From the NCBI GenBank assembly GCA_963579025.1, contig CAUZFZ010000044.1, positions 1 through 63,658 of the forward strand: a stretch of DNA of 63,658 nucleotides, given 5' to 3'. Positions 36,061 to 44,367 of this stretch are shown here, piece by piece (position 1 is the first letter of the stretch; each line of letters begins with the position of its first letter). The translations under genes were made by a program, and so were the position numbers. The notes under the pieces were generated by a model. It was not told the origin of the DNA, did not search any database, and saw only the letters and a program-made list of their open reading frames with translations. Origin of the DNA: CAUZFZ01 sp963579025. Lineage in GTDB: Bacteria > Planctomycetota > Planctomycetia > Planctomycetales > Planctomycetaceae.

Positions 36061-36136
36061 TCTGGTGGTCGAATCTGCTGCCGCCGCCGTGCGAACCAGC
36101 GTGATGACTGGTGAATCCCGCCGGCGGGAATTACTA

Positions 36137-36173
36137 CAGGCGGCTCCCGACCCCGTCGCTTTGGAGCCGCCTG
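36137..36173 (+). promoter_or_regulatory. hairpin sequestering the RraA ribosome-binding site
   Basis: CAGGCGGCTCC (36137-36147) pairs perfectly over 11 bp with GGAGCCGCCTG (36163-36173), leaving a 15-nt loop. The 3' arm holds the GGAG ribosome site and ends at the base before the ATG at 36174. Folding would block initiation, so translation should be conditional. Confidence 0.6.
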
Positions 36174-36833
36174 ATGTCAGATCACGAAATCACGCTGGAG
36201 ATGATGCGCCGCGAGCTGTACTCGGCAGTTGTCTGTGATGCGCTCGATTCGCTCGGTTACAAAAACCAGTCGCCGCGAGTCCCGCTTGTTTCCCAGACGG
36301 TCGAGGGCGTGCTGATCGGACGTTGCCGGACAACACTCTGGTCGGATATGGCTCACGAGGACCCCGATCCCTATGCCCTCGAACTACAGGCCGTGGATGC
36401 CTGCCAGCCGGACGACGTCATGATCGCAGCGACCGGCGGGTCGGAACGATCGGGTGTTTGGGGCGAACTGCTGTCCACAGCGGCTCGCAACAGCGGCTGC
36501 GTCGGAGTCGTTGTCGATGGTTCCGTCCGAGACGTGCGGCAGATGCGCGAAATGGAGTTTCCGGTCTACGCCCGTGGCCGCTGCATCTACGACAGCATGA
36601 ACCGGCAGCGCGTGGTCGACATTGACGTTCCGGTTGAAATCGATGGCGTCCGCTTCTGCCCCGGTGACCTTGTTGTGGCGGACGTCGACGGGGTCGTTGT
36701 CGTTCCCCGGGACATCGAGACGGAGGCTATCAGCCGGGCGTGGAACAAGGTACACGCCGAGAACGTCACGCGTGACGCCATCAAGGGCGGAATGAAAGCG
36801 ACTGACGCGTACCAAAAGTACGGCGTGCTGTAG
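36174..36833 (+). CDS. RraA-family protein
   Basis: A 219-residue protein of the RraA/HMG-aldolase fold. The core includes DALDSLGYKNQ, a Gly-rich segment WGELLSTAARNSGCVGVVVDGSVRD with the typical Arg-Asp pair, and a PGDLVVADVDGVVVVP block. Family members are either inhibitors of RNase E or divalent-metal 4-hydroxy-4-methyl-2-oxoglutarate aldolases. GxxRD and the downstream D support the fold but not the choice of role. ATG 36174 has GGAG 7 nt upstream inside a hairpin; the open frame runs back to 36111 without protein-like sequence. It stands alone, behind an RNA-like leader. Confidence 0.82.
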   Translation: MSDHEITLEMMRRELYSAVVCDALDSLGYKNQSPRVPLVSQTVEGVLIGRCRTTLWSDMAHEDPDPYALELQAVDACQPDDVMIAATGGSERSGVWGELLSTAARNSGCVGVVVDGSVRDVRQMREMEFPVYARGRCIYDSMNRQRVVDIDVPVEIDGVRFCPGDLVVADVDGVVVVPRDIETEAISRAWNKVHAENVTRDAIKGGMKATDAYQKYGVL

Positions 36834-37036
36834 GTGAGTCGCGGAGGTTCTCACCGACGGAAACACCAGCACTTCGCAGGTCCGAGGTCCATAAGACGGA
36901 CGGACATGCCCGAAACACGTGAACGCTTCTCACGCGGCGAGTAGACTTGAGTGGCGCGTTTACGTTTTATCCAGACAGACTGTTCGGCAATCGGGCCGCA
37001 GCGTGCTTCTCTTAATACTGTTCCGGGAGTCCGTCG
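36834..37036. other. intergenic region before the kinase-caspase gene
   Basis: About 200 bp with no gene. It contains no clear hairpin. GGGAG near its end is the ribosome site of the GTG-started gene at 37037. Confidence 0.3.
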
Positions 37037-40000
37037 GTGAGTTCTGACTCACGATACGAGTTGCTTGAGAAGGTTGGCGGAGGCAGCTTCGCCACGGTGT
37101 ATCGCGCGCGCGATACGGAGCTTGGCCGCGAAGTCGCCGTCAAGCAGATTCACGAGCAGTACCTGGAAATGCCTGACCAGATGGAGCGGTACTGGCAGGA
37201 AGCTCAACTGCTGGCTCAGCTCCAGCACCCGAACGTCATCACGTTCTACGACATTGACCGGGAACGCGGCTGGCTGATCATGGAGCTGATGCAGGGCTCT
37301 CTGGCCGATCGCATCACGACTGCGCCGCTCGACCTGAAGTCCGTCCGCACATCACTGGCTCACTGCCTGCGGGCGCTGAAGTATCTGCATGCACAGGGCA
37401 TCGTGCATGGCGATATCAAGCTCAGCAATCTGATGGTTGATGCGCGAAAGCGGATCAAGGTCGGTGACTTCGGTCTGGCTCGGCGAGTCAGCGACGAAGA
37501 TGGCAGCCTGCTTAAAGGCACGACCAAGTACATGGCTCCGGAACTGGTCTCTGAAGATTTCGGCGAGATCGGACCTGCCAGCGATCTGTATTCGCTGGGC
37601 TTTGCCGCCTACGAACTGATGTGCGGCCCGAATTTCGAAACGCTGTTCCCGGGTCTGGGAGCGTTCGGTCGCGACAAACAGATCGCATGGATGATGTGGC
37701 ACGCCGCTCCCGATCGGAAGTTGCCGGAAATCAGCCGTGTCCTGGAGGGTGTCCCGGAAGACCTCGCCCTGGTCGTTCAGAAACTGGCGACTAAGGACCA
37801 GTCAGAACGGTACGCCACTGCGGACGAGGCGCTGTCCGACCTGCAGATCGACTTGCGCATCGTGAAGCAGGGTGGTCCCGAACAGCCGGTGGAAGAACCG
37901 GACAACAGGCGGACGATCGCCATCGCCGCATTCGCGTTCAGCCTGATTCTGAGCCTGGTCGTGCTGTTCCTGCCCAGTGGCGACAATGGGCCGGTTGAAC
38001 CAACAGACACAGGCGAACCTGTCAGCGGCGTCGTGGGGCGGGTCCAGATCGACGATGGCTACTTTGTGATCTCGCTGCCGGACGGAGCGGTCAAAGAAAT
38101 CAAGGTTGGTGAAGCACCGAAGATTCTGCTCAACGAAAAGACGTACATCACGGCCCGCGAACTGCAGAAGAACGATCGCGTAATCATCATCGAAGCGACT
38201 GATGGTGAAGGCCGGCATCGGCTTGAAATTGAAGTCAGACGACCATTCGAAAGCATCGGCTATATCACATCGATTCAGGCCGGGCTGGAAGAATTCAAGC
38301 TGCAACCGACGGAAGGCTCGCAGCGGACCGAGCTGCTGATTCGCACGAACGGTCGCACGGAGATCACGTTGAACGGCGAGGACCGTACCTTGCTGGAAGA
38401 ACTGAAGGTCGACGATCTGCTGACTGTGCGTCACATGCCGGACAAGGAACTTCGCGGAGCGCATGTGGCCACCGAAATCGTCGCTCTGCAGAAACGTCGC
38501 ATGGAGGGTTTTCTGCGCGACGTGGGCGCAGAAAGGCTGACGATCGAAACCCGCCGCAAAGGCAAGAGCGAACTGATCAAACTGCCGTTCACCGAAGACT
38601 GCGAAGTCACCGTCAACGGGAAGAAAGTCGTCAATGGCCAGTTGCTCAAGCCGTCGGACCTGGCGGCAAACGATCGTGTCGCGGTCGTGCATCACACGGA
38701 CATCATTGTGGTCGAAGCGCTGCGGCAGTCGCTGCACCCCGGCATGCTGCTGCAGATTCAGGTGGACAACCGCAGTCTGATTGTCAGCGACGGAGCCGCT
38801 CGCAAAGTCTTTATCGCGCCGCCCGAATGTCCGGTCACCATCAACGGCGAACACGCCACGCTGGCCGACCTGCGTCGAAACGACAATCTCGAGCTGACGT
38901 ACGACAGCACCAACGAGCAGAACGATATCTCGGCAATCGACGCGCTGCGCCCCGTGACCACCAACCGGTTTGCGATCCTGATCGGAAATCAGGCCTACGA
39001 CGACAACGCTCTGACGCGGCTTCCCTGGACCGCCAGCGATGCCCGTCTGCTGTCCGAGACTCTGCAACTGCGTTACGGCTGCGGTCCGGAACAGACACTG
39101 CTGCTGCTGGATGAAACGCGCGTCCGAATCGAGCAGGCAATTCCCGACTGGCTCCGCAAGACGAAAGAAAACAGCGAGGTCATTGTCTTCTTCGCCGGGC
39201 ATGCCTTCGTGGACGAGGACGGCCAACCGTTCCTCGCCGCAAAAGACTTCGATTCGTCGAGAATGGCGGGCTCGGGCATCTCGCTCGCGTGGCTCCGCCA
39301 ACAACTGGAAGACTGCCCGGCGGTCGAGAAGCTGTTGCTCCTGGACTGCTGCCGGCATGCCAAAGGGCAGGACCATTCGAACCAACCGTCGCCCGGAGTC
39401 ATGCTGCAGGCCATTCAGCCGGAACGCGATCCCGCCGTTTTTCGGACAACGTACGCGATCGCCGCGAGTGGTGGTGAGCAGTCTGGACTGGACTCGCCGG
39501 CGCAACAGCATGGTCTGTTTGCGTGGTTCCTGTCGGAAGGCTATTCCGGCAAAGGCGACCAGAATCAGGACGTGCATCTCGAACCGACGGAGCTCTTTAA
39601 TTATCTCGACGCCCAGATGGCCAGTGTCGAAATCGACCAGCAGAAGCAGTCGCCGGTTCTGTTCCTTCCGAATGCGACGCCGCCTCCGGAAGATCGTCTG
39701 AGTCCGGAAGCGATCGACGCGATTCGCAACCTGCTGGCCAGCCACTGGTCGAACCCGCGAAAAATGCCACCGAGTGCCACGCAGGAATTTCTGCAGGCCA
39801 GCCGACTGGCGATTGACGAACCGGATGCGCAACTCGCCTGGGCGCTGCTGCAGCTCAAGGGACGTTTCGACGACGAAGCCCGCAAGTACTTTGAACAGGT
39901 GCGGCTGTCGCATCCGAAAAGACTGGTGGCCTACGAAGGTGTCGTCTGGGTTGATGCCTACGGTGGTCGCCTGCGTGACGCGGTCCCCGGGTTGGCCAGC

Positions 40001-40384
40001 TTGTGCGCGCAGATTCGCGCCGAAGACCCGGACGAGCAGGTCATCAGTCCACTTGCCAGCCGGTTAATGAACTTCGCCGGGCACATCCGTGAATTCGCCG
40101 CCAGTGTTGCGGAAAAAGCTCGCAGACCAGGTGACGACGTGTTAGCGGAACTGGACGAGGCCGTCGCCGCCCTAGGTGAGGAGGCGGTCGCTCCATACAC
40201 GAAGGGACGGCAAAGCGTGACCGACATGCATGCGGAATTTACGGAGAAGATCGCCGCGGAAACCGATTCGAATCAGAAGATCACACTGGAACTTCAGCAG
40301 GCTCGGATCAAGTCGTATGTCGACTTCGATTTCGACGCAGTTCGGCAGACCATCCTGGGCGACCTGACGAAGCAGGACGAGTAG
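37037..40384 (+). CDS. Ser/Thr kinase fused to a caspase-like protease
   Basis: A 1115-residue protein. The N-terminal kinase (about 7-265) has GGGSFATVYRA, Lys36, catalytic HGDIKLSN (Asp126, with Gly in place of the usual Arg, so RD-independent), DFG at 144-146 and APE in MAPEL. A membrane helix (about 293-313) is followed by about 320 residues of repeated strand-rich modules (TVNGKKV, TINGEHA, TLNGEDR patterns). A caspase-like domain starts near 638 (FAILIGNQAY), with His722 in FFAGHAF and Cys771-Cys772 in LLLDCCRH. A helical region (about 890-1115) ends the protein. The start is GTG with GGGAG 8 nt upstream. It likely links a cytoplasmic phosphorylation signal to a protease on the other side of the membrane, or the reverse. 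Confidence 0.86.
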   Translation: MSSDSRYELLEKVGGGSFATVYRARDTELGREVAVKQIHEQYLEMPDQMERYWQEAQLLAQLQHPNVITFYDIDRERGWLIMELMQGSLADRITTAPLDLKSVRTSLAHCLRALKYLHAQGIVHGDIKLSNLMVDARKRIKVGDFGLARRVSDEDGSLLKGTTKYMAPELVSEDFGEIGPASDLYSLGFAAYELMCGPNFETLFPGLGAFGRDKQIAWMMWHAAPDRKLPEISRVLEGVPEDLALVVQKLATKDQSERYATADEALSDLQIDLRIVKQGGPEQPVEEPDNRRTIAIAAFAFSLILSLVVLFLPSGDNGPVEPTDTGEPVSGVVGRVQIDDGYFVISLPDGAVKEIKVGEAPKILLNEKTYITARELQKNDRVIIIEATDGEGRHRLEIEVRRPFESIGYITSIQAGLEEFKLQPTEGSQRTELLIRTNGRTEITLNGEDRTLLEELKVDDLLTVRHMPDKELRGAHVATEIVALQKRRMEGFLRDVGAERLTIETRRKGKSELIKLPFTEDCEVTVNGKKVVNGQLLKPSDLAANDRVAVVHHTDIIVVEALRQSLHPGMLLQIQVDNRSLIVSDGAARKVFIAPPECPVTINGEHATLADLRRNDNLELTYDSTNEQNDISAIDALRPVTTNRFAILIGNQAYDDNALTRLPWTASDARLLSETLQLRYGCGPEQTLLLLDETRVRIEQAIPDWLRKTKENSEVIVFFAGHAFVDEDGQPFLAAKDFDSSRMAGSGISLAWLRQQLEDCPAVEKLLLLDCCRHAKGQDHSNQPSPGVMLQAIQPERDPAVFRTTYAIAASGGEQSGLDSPAQQHGLFAWFLSEGYSGKGDQNQDVHLEPTELFNYLDAQMASVEIDQQKQSPVLFLPNATPPPEDRLSPEAIDAIRNLLASHWSNPRKMPPSATQEFLQASRLAIDEPDAQLAWALLQLKGRFDDEARKYFEQVRLSHPKRLVAYEGVVWVDAYGGRLRDAVPGLASLCAQIRAEDPDEQVISPLASRLMNFAGHIREFAASVAEKARRPGDDVLAELDEAVAALGEEAVAPYTKGRQSVTDMHAEFTEKIAAETDSNQKITLELQQARIKSYVDFDFDAVRQTILGDLTKQDE

Positions 40385-40456
40385 CGTCCACTCGTCCCCT
40401 CTGCGGAGAGGGTTAGAGTCTTCCGTCGTCAGGCATGCGCGCCGTGCGCACGCATC

Positions 40457-40519
40457 GTAGGATGGGCACTCCTGCCCGTCCCGGCACCGGCAATGGACGG
40501 GCAAGAGTGCCCATCCTAC
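40457..40519. repeat. palindromic repeat (GTAGGATGGGCACTC family)
   Basis: GTAGGATGGGCACTCCTGCCCGTCC (40457-40481) pairs with its near-complement at 40495-40519; one arm has a single change (CTCCTG against AGAG). It lies between the convergent kinase-caspase and glycosyltransferase genes. Confidence 0.75.
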
Positions 40520-40559
40520 TTTTGGTTGCGGCTCTGCCGCTTTGGGGAGAGGGGCAAAC

Positions 40560-41462
40560 TTATGCGGCGCGTTTCTCTTCCCGAGATTTGCGCGTGTCCG
40601 CCAGTCGCTGCAATCGACTGACCTCCAGCTTTCGCCGCGGATTGAATCCCCACTTGCGCAACCAGCGAACATACGACCGCACGTGAATCAACGCGTCACG
40701 TGAGAGCAGTCGCTGGCTCGCCCGTTGTTCATGGTGATAAACGAACGTGTCACCGCAAAACATGACCTGCCAACCCGCGATCGATATCCGCAGGCAGAAA
40801 TCCACGTCTTCCTTGTACTTTCGAAACGACACGTCAAACCGACCGGCCTCGTCAAGAGCCTCGCGTCGCATCATCAGGAAGCAACCGGACAGCCATTCGC
40901 ACTCGAAGGAATCCCCGCGGTCGAACTCACGATAGAGGTACCCGTCCAACTCACGGGCGAGCAAACGCGACAGGCCCAACCTGCGTGCCGCGATAATCCG
41001 CAACGACTGGAACCTTCGCGCGGGAAATCCGTACGAACCGTCCGGGTGATAAATCTGACAGCCGGACACACCGCAGTCTGGATTCCGCCGCATGAACTCG
41101 ACCATTCGAGCCAGACACTGCGACTCCGGATCGAAAGTCATGTCCGTGTTCAGTGCCAGGACCAATTCGGCGTCTGAATGCTCGATGATCCGATTCAGGT
41201 TTTCGGCGTAGGTCAGCCGCGAGTCATTCGTGACAACTCGTGTGTCGGGGAAGTACTGCAGAAAGTCAGTCAAATCTTCCCCGGACGCGTTGTCGACCAG
41301 CACCAGCCGCACACGAACCCCATCGCAGGATCGAGAGGCGGTCTCGAGCAAAGGCACGAGCAAATCGCGTTCGCCGGTGTAGATCACACCGATGTCGAGA
41401 TCCGGCGGCAAATCGGCCGGCGCCGATTCGAACGGGAGCAGTTGTTTGTTCGTGACGTCCAT
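40560..41462 (-). CDS. family 2 glycosyltransferase
   Basis: A 300-residue GT-A enzyme of the rhamnosyltransferase (WbbL-like) type. It starts with the nucleotide-sugar fold (GVIYTGERDLLVPLL, VLVDNASGED). The metal-binding region is ALNTDMTF, and the acceptor region is FECEWLSGCFLMMRREALDEAGRFD followed by EDVDFCLRI. No membrane segment is seen, so it probably acts at the cytoplasmic face on a polysaccharide or lipid-linked sugar. ATG 41462 is preferred; the frame extends to a GTG at 41498. It is not part of an evident polysaccharide cluster. Confidence 0.87.
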   Translation of the reverse strand: MDVTNKQLLPFESAPADLPPDLDIGVIYTGERDLLVPLLETASRSCDGVRVRLVLVDNASGEDLTDFLQYFPDTRVVTNDSRLTYAENLNRIIEHSDAELVLALNTDMTFDPESQCLARMVEFMRRNPDCGVSGCQIYHPDGSYGFPARRFQSLRIIAARRLGLSRLLARELDGYLYREFDRGDSFECEWLSGCFLMMRREALDEAGRFDVSFRKYKEDVDFCLRISIAGWQVMFCGDTFVYHHEQRASQRLLSRDALIHVRSYVRWLRKWGFNPRRKLEVSRLQRLADTRKSREEKRAA

Positions 41463-41589
41463 GTCGCCCGGACGATAGCAAAGGTCCGAAAACGGCACAC
41501 GATGAGATTCGGGCGAGGAGGGACCTGCCGAAACTGCGGTTCATTGAAACGCCGCCAATGCTTGTTTTTTGAGCGAGCACTTTATTTCT

Positions 41590-41675
41590 CGTTCCAACGC
41601 TCTGCGTTGGAACGGGCCACAGGACGCTCTGCGTCCCGTAACGCCGATGCCGGGGACGCAGAGCGTTGGAACGAG
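41590..41675. repeat. palindromic repeat (CGTTCCAACGCTCTGCGTTGGAACG family)
   Basis: A self-complementary CGTTCCAACGCTCTGCGTTGGAACG at 41590-41614, GGACGCTCTGCGTCC, and GGGACGCAGAGCGTTGGAACGAG ending at 41675 form a composite palindrome immediately after the DUF1501 stop. Confidence 0.75.
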
Positions 41676-41679
41676 TCCA

Positions 41680-43140
41680 TTACGCCAGCATCTGCTCAAC
41701 CACGCGTCCGCCGACGTCGGTCAGGCGGAAGTCGCGGCCCTGAAAGCGGTAGGTCAACTTCAAGTGGTCGAGTCCCAGCAGATGCAGCACGGTCGCCTGC
41801 AGATCGTGGACATGCACGGGATTCTCAACCGCGTAATAACCCAGTTCGTCCGTCGCTCCGATGACCTGTCCGCCCTTCACGCCACCGCCGGCGAGCCACA
41901 CCGAGAAACCGTCGATATGATGGTCGCGGCCAATCAGATCGCGCGGTTCTCCCTGCGGTGTGCGACCGAACTCGCCGCCCCAGATCACGATCGTGTCCTG
42001 CAGCAGACCGCGCTGCTTCAGGTCTTTGACCAGCGCCGCGGCCGGCTGATCGACTTCTTTGCAACGCGCATCCAATGGCGGGCCGAGATTGGTGCCTGGA
42101 TTTCCGTGATGGTCCCAGTCGGTGTGATAGAGCTGCACGAACCGGCAGCCACGCTCGACGAGTCTCCGGGCCAGCAGGCAGTTTCGAGCAAAGCCAGGCT
42201 TTGACACGTCTTTGATGTCGTACGCTGCCAGCGTCTCTTTGGACTCGCCCGAAAGATCCATCAGCTCGGGTGCGCTGCTCTGCATCCGGTAGGCCATCTC
42301 GTAGGCGGCAATCCGGGTTGAAATTTCGGGATCGCCGATTTGCTCCAACCGCAATCGGTTGAGATCGGTGACCGCGTTTATGAACTCACCCTGTCGCTGC
42401 GCATCGATGCCTTTGGGTGGCGACAGATTGAGGATCGGATCGGAACCATTGAGCAGGGGAACGCCTTGGTACGTCGTCGGCAGAAAACCGCTGGCCCATA
42501 GTGGCGTGCCACCTCGCGGGCCGCGCGGACCCGAGTGCATCACGACGTATCCAGGAAGATTGTCCGCCTCGCTGCCGATGCCGTAGGTGACCCACGCCCC
42601 CATGCTGGGTCGGCCCATGAAGCGTTCAAAGCCCGTGTTCATGTAGAGCTTCGCCGGACCGTGATTAAACACCTCGGTCTTCATGCTGCGAACCAGGCAC
42701 ACGTCGTCCGCGATCGAACCGATGTGCGGAAGCACTTCCGACATCTTTGTGCCGCACTCGCCATTGCGCACAAACCGACGTCGGGTTCCCAGTAGTTTCG
42801 CGTCCTTCTTGATGAATGCGAATCGCTTGCCCTCGACATACGACGGCGGGATAACCTGGCCAGTCAACTCCTTAAGCTTCGGCTTGTCATCGTACAGCTC
42901 CAGATGACTCGGTCCGCCGGCCATGAAGAGGTAGATCACGTTCTTCGCTCGCGCGGGAAAGTGCCCTTCCAGCGGAGCAAGTGGATTGGTTGCACGGGCA
43001 TCAGCAGGCGCAGACGGTGCCGCCAGCAGTTGGCCATCACTCAGCAGTGAAGCCAGTCCAAGTCCACCGATCGAGAATCCGGCGTTCGAATAAAACTGAC
43101 GACGCGTTTGCTCGCGGACGAGAAATTCTTCGACACTCAT
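41680..43140 (-). CDS. DUF1501 protein with Tat-type signal
   Basis: A 486-residue protein. A twin-arginine signal (TRRQFYSNAGFSIGGLGLASLL) is followed by the DUF1501 core, a sulfatase/alkaline-phosphatase-like fold: IYLFMAGGPSHLELYDDKP, FNHGPAKLYMNTG, FVQLYHTDWDHHG and VIWGGEFGRTPQG. It should be exported folded. DUF1501 genes usually sit directly after a PSD1 gene; the PSD1 gene here is about 14 kb away (24330-27590), so this one stands alone. Confidence 0.92.
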   Translation of the reverse strand: MSVEEFLVREQTRRQFYSNAGFSIGGLGLASLLSDGQLLAAPSAPADARATNPLAPLEGHFPARAKNVIYLFMAGGPSHLELYDDKPKLKELTGQVIPPSYVEGKRFAFIKKDAKLLGTRRRFVRNGECGTKMSEVLPHIGSIADDVCLVRSMKTEVFNHGPAKLYMNTGFERFMGRPSMGAWVTYGIGSEADNLPGYVVMHSGPRGPRGGTPLWASGFLPTTYQGVPLLNGSDPILNLSPPKGIDAQRQGEFINAVTDLNRLRLEQIGDPEISTRIAAYEMAYRMQSSAPELMDLSGESKETLAAYDIKDVSKPGFARNCLLARRLVERGCRFVQLYHTDWDHHGNPGTNLGPPLDARCKEVDQPAAALVKDLKQRGLLQDTIVIWGGEFGRTPQGEPRDLIGRDHHIDGFSVWLAGGGVKGGQVIGATDELGYYAVENPVHVHDLQATVLHLLGLDHLKLTYRFQGRDFRLTDVGGRVVEQMLA

Positions 43141-43290
43141 CGTGTAGCTCTCCTGTTCAGTTCGTTGGCCGCAGTGGATCGTGGTGCTCCGTCATATTTG
43201 CGACGGCAGGAGCTGAGGCATCCGGACTGCGGACAACGCGAAGCGATCTATACATGGTACAGATCCAGCGCGACTGACGCGCGCGTGTCA

Positions 43291-43668
43291 TTAGACTCCG
43301 ACGATGTCCGATTTCGTGCTTTCGACGAAGGCCAGCACCTGATCGGTTTCAGTGTTCGGGACGGCAAACTCGGCCAGTGTGTCACGAACGTGATCCATGA
43401 AAATGGACCAGTCGCTTTCGATGATCCGCATGCCACGGTGCGTCGCCAGCATGTCGCGACCCGTATAGAGCAGCGGCCCTCCGGCGCTCGAACACAGGAA
43501 GTCGATCAGCAACTGCTTTTCTCGCTGCAGGCCGTCATCACCTCGGTGTTCCCAGAAGCGGCCGAGTTGACTGTCCGCCATCAGACGTCCCATCAGATTA
43601 TCGGCCACAGCCGCTATCGCGTCGTACCCGCCCAGCCGCGTGTAAAGACTATCGGTCGACTCAGACAT
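43291..43668 (-). CDS. group I truncated haemoglobin
   Basis: A 125-residue globin of the short 2-over-2 type. YTRLGGYDAIAAVADNL marks the N-terminal helices, and the proximal haem ligand is His77 in MLATHRGM. It would bind oxygen or nitric oxide in the cytoplasm, where such proteins detoxify NO or supply oxygen. It lies 150 bp upstream of the DUF1501 gene on the same strand; any link is unclear. Confidence 0.87.
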   Translation of the reverse strand: MSESTDSLYTRLGGYDAIAAVADNLMGRLMADSQLGRFWEHRGDDGLQREKQLLIDFLCSSAGGPLLYTGRDMLATHRGMRIIESDWSIFMDHVRDTLAEFAVPNTETDQVLAFVESTKSDIVGV

Positions 43669-43729
43669 CCAATCACTCCTCAGCTCGCAGGTTCATGATG
43701 CGGTATCAGGTTCGTCAAAGTCCCGGCCA

Positions 43730-44341
43730 TCAGACGTTCTCTGCGGCTGGTTTTTCCTCGTCCTGCACATTTTCAAAGTCAACATCCCGATAGATTTCGG
43801 CCAGAGTCAGTTCAGCCTCGATCGACTCGAATTGCAGCACGGCATCCATCCCCTGCAGAACGGTCAGCACCCACGTACCGTCGTCGCGTCGAGCGAACCG
43901 TTCCACATTCGGTTCGCTCTGCGAAATCAAAACGTACTCGAGCAGCGAATCGAGTTCCCGGTAGCGGGCAAACTTGACGCCCCGGTCATAACGTTCCGTC
44001 GACTTCGACAGCACTTCGATGATGACACGCGGGTTATTGAACGCATCGTTGTCGATCTCGTCACGCTGTGGCGTCTCGCAATAAACAGAGATATCCGGAT
44101 ACGTCGCCAGCCCGTTGGCCGGAATTCGAATCCGCTGAGCGCTGTTCATTATTCGGCAGCCACCACCCTGCAGGCGACCATACAAGCATGCAAACGCATT
44201 GCCGTTCGCCGTGTTGTGCTCCGGCGTGAATCCAGTCATGGCGAAAATTTCGCCCTGATAGTACTCGTTCTTGAATTCAGCCACGCGCTCGCGCGCCAGG
44301 TACTCCTGGTACGTCACATGAGATTGGGGGACTGCGGACAT
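43730..44341 (-). CDS. Uma2-family putative nuclease
   Basis: A 203-residue protein with a PD-(D/E)XK-type core: YPDISVYCE (Asp), then PRVIIEVLSKST (Glu and Lys). The opening VTYQEYLARE and EYYQGEIFAMTG match the Uma2/DUF820 family, which is common in cyanobacteria and planctomycetes. Function is unknown, and it has been suggested to relate to mobile elements. It sits between unrelated genes. Confidence 0.87.
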   Translation of the reverse strand: MSAVPQSHVTYQEYLARERVAEFKNEYYQGEIFAMTGFTPEHNTANGNAFACLYGRLQGGGCRIMNSAQRIRIPANGLATYPDISVYCETPQRDEIDNDAFNNPRVIIEVLSKSTERYDRGVKFARYRELDSLLEYVLISQSEPNVERFARRDDGTWVLTVLQGMDAVLQFESIEAELTLAEIYRDVDFENVQDEEKPAAENV

Positions 44342-44367
44342 GCGATTTCTCCTTGGACCAGTATCGA

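Noticed and set aside
37802..39913. 703-codon minus-strand open frame opposite the kinase-caspase gene
   Set aside because: The plus-strand protein has clear kinase and protease motifs; the minus frame has only repetitive Arg/Gln/Phe composition.
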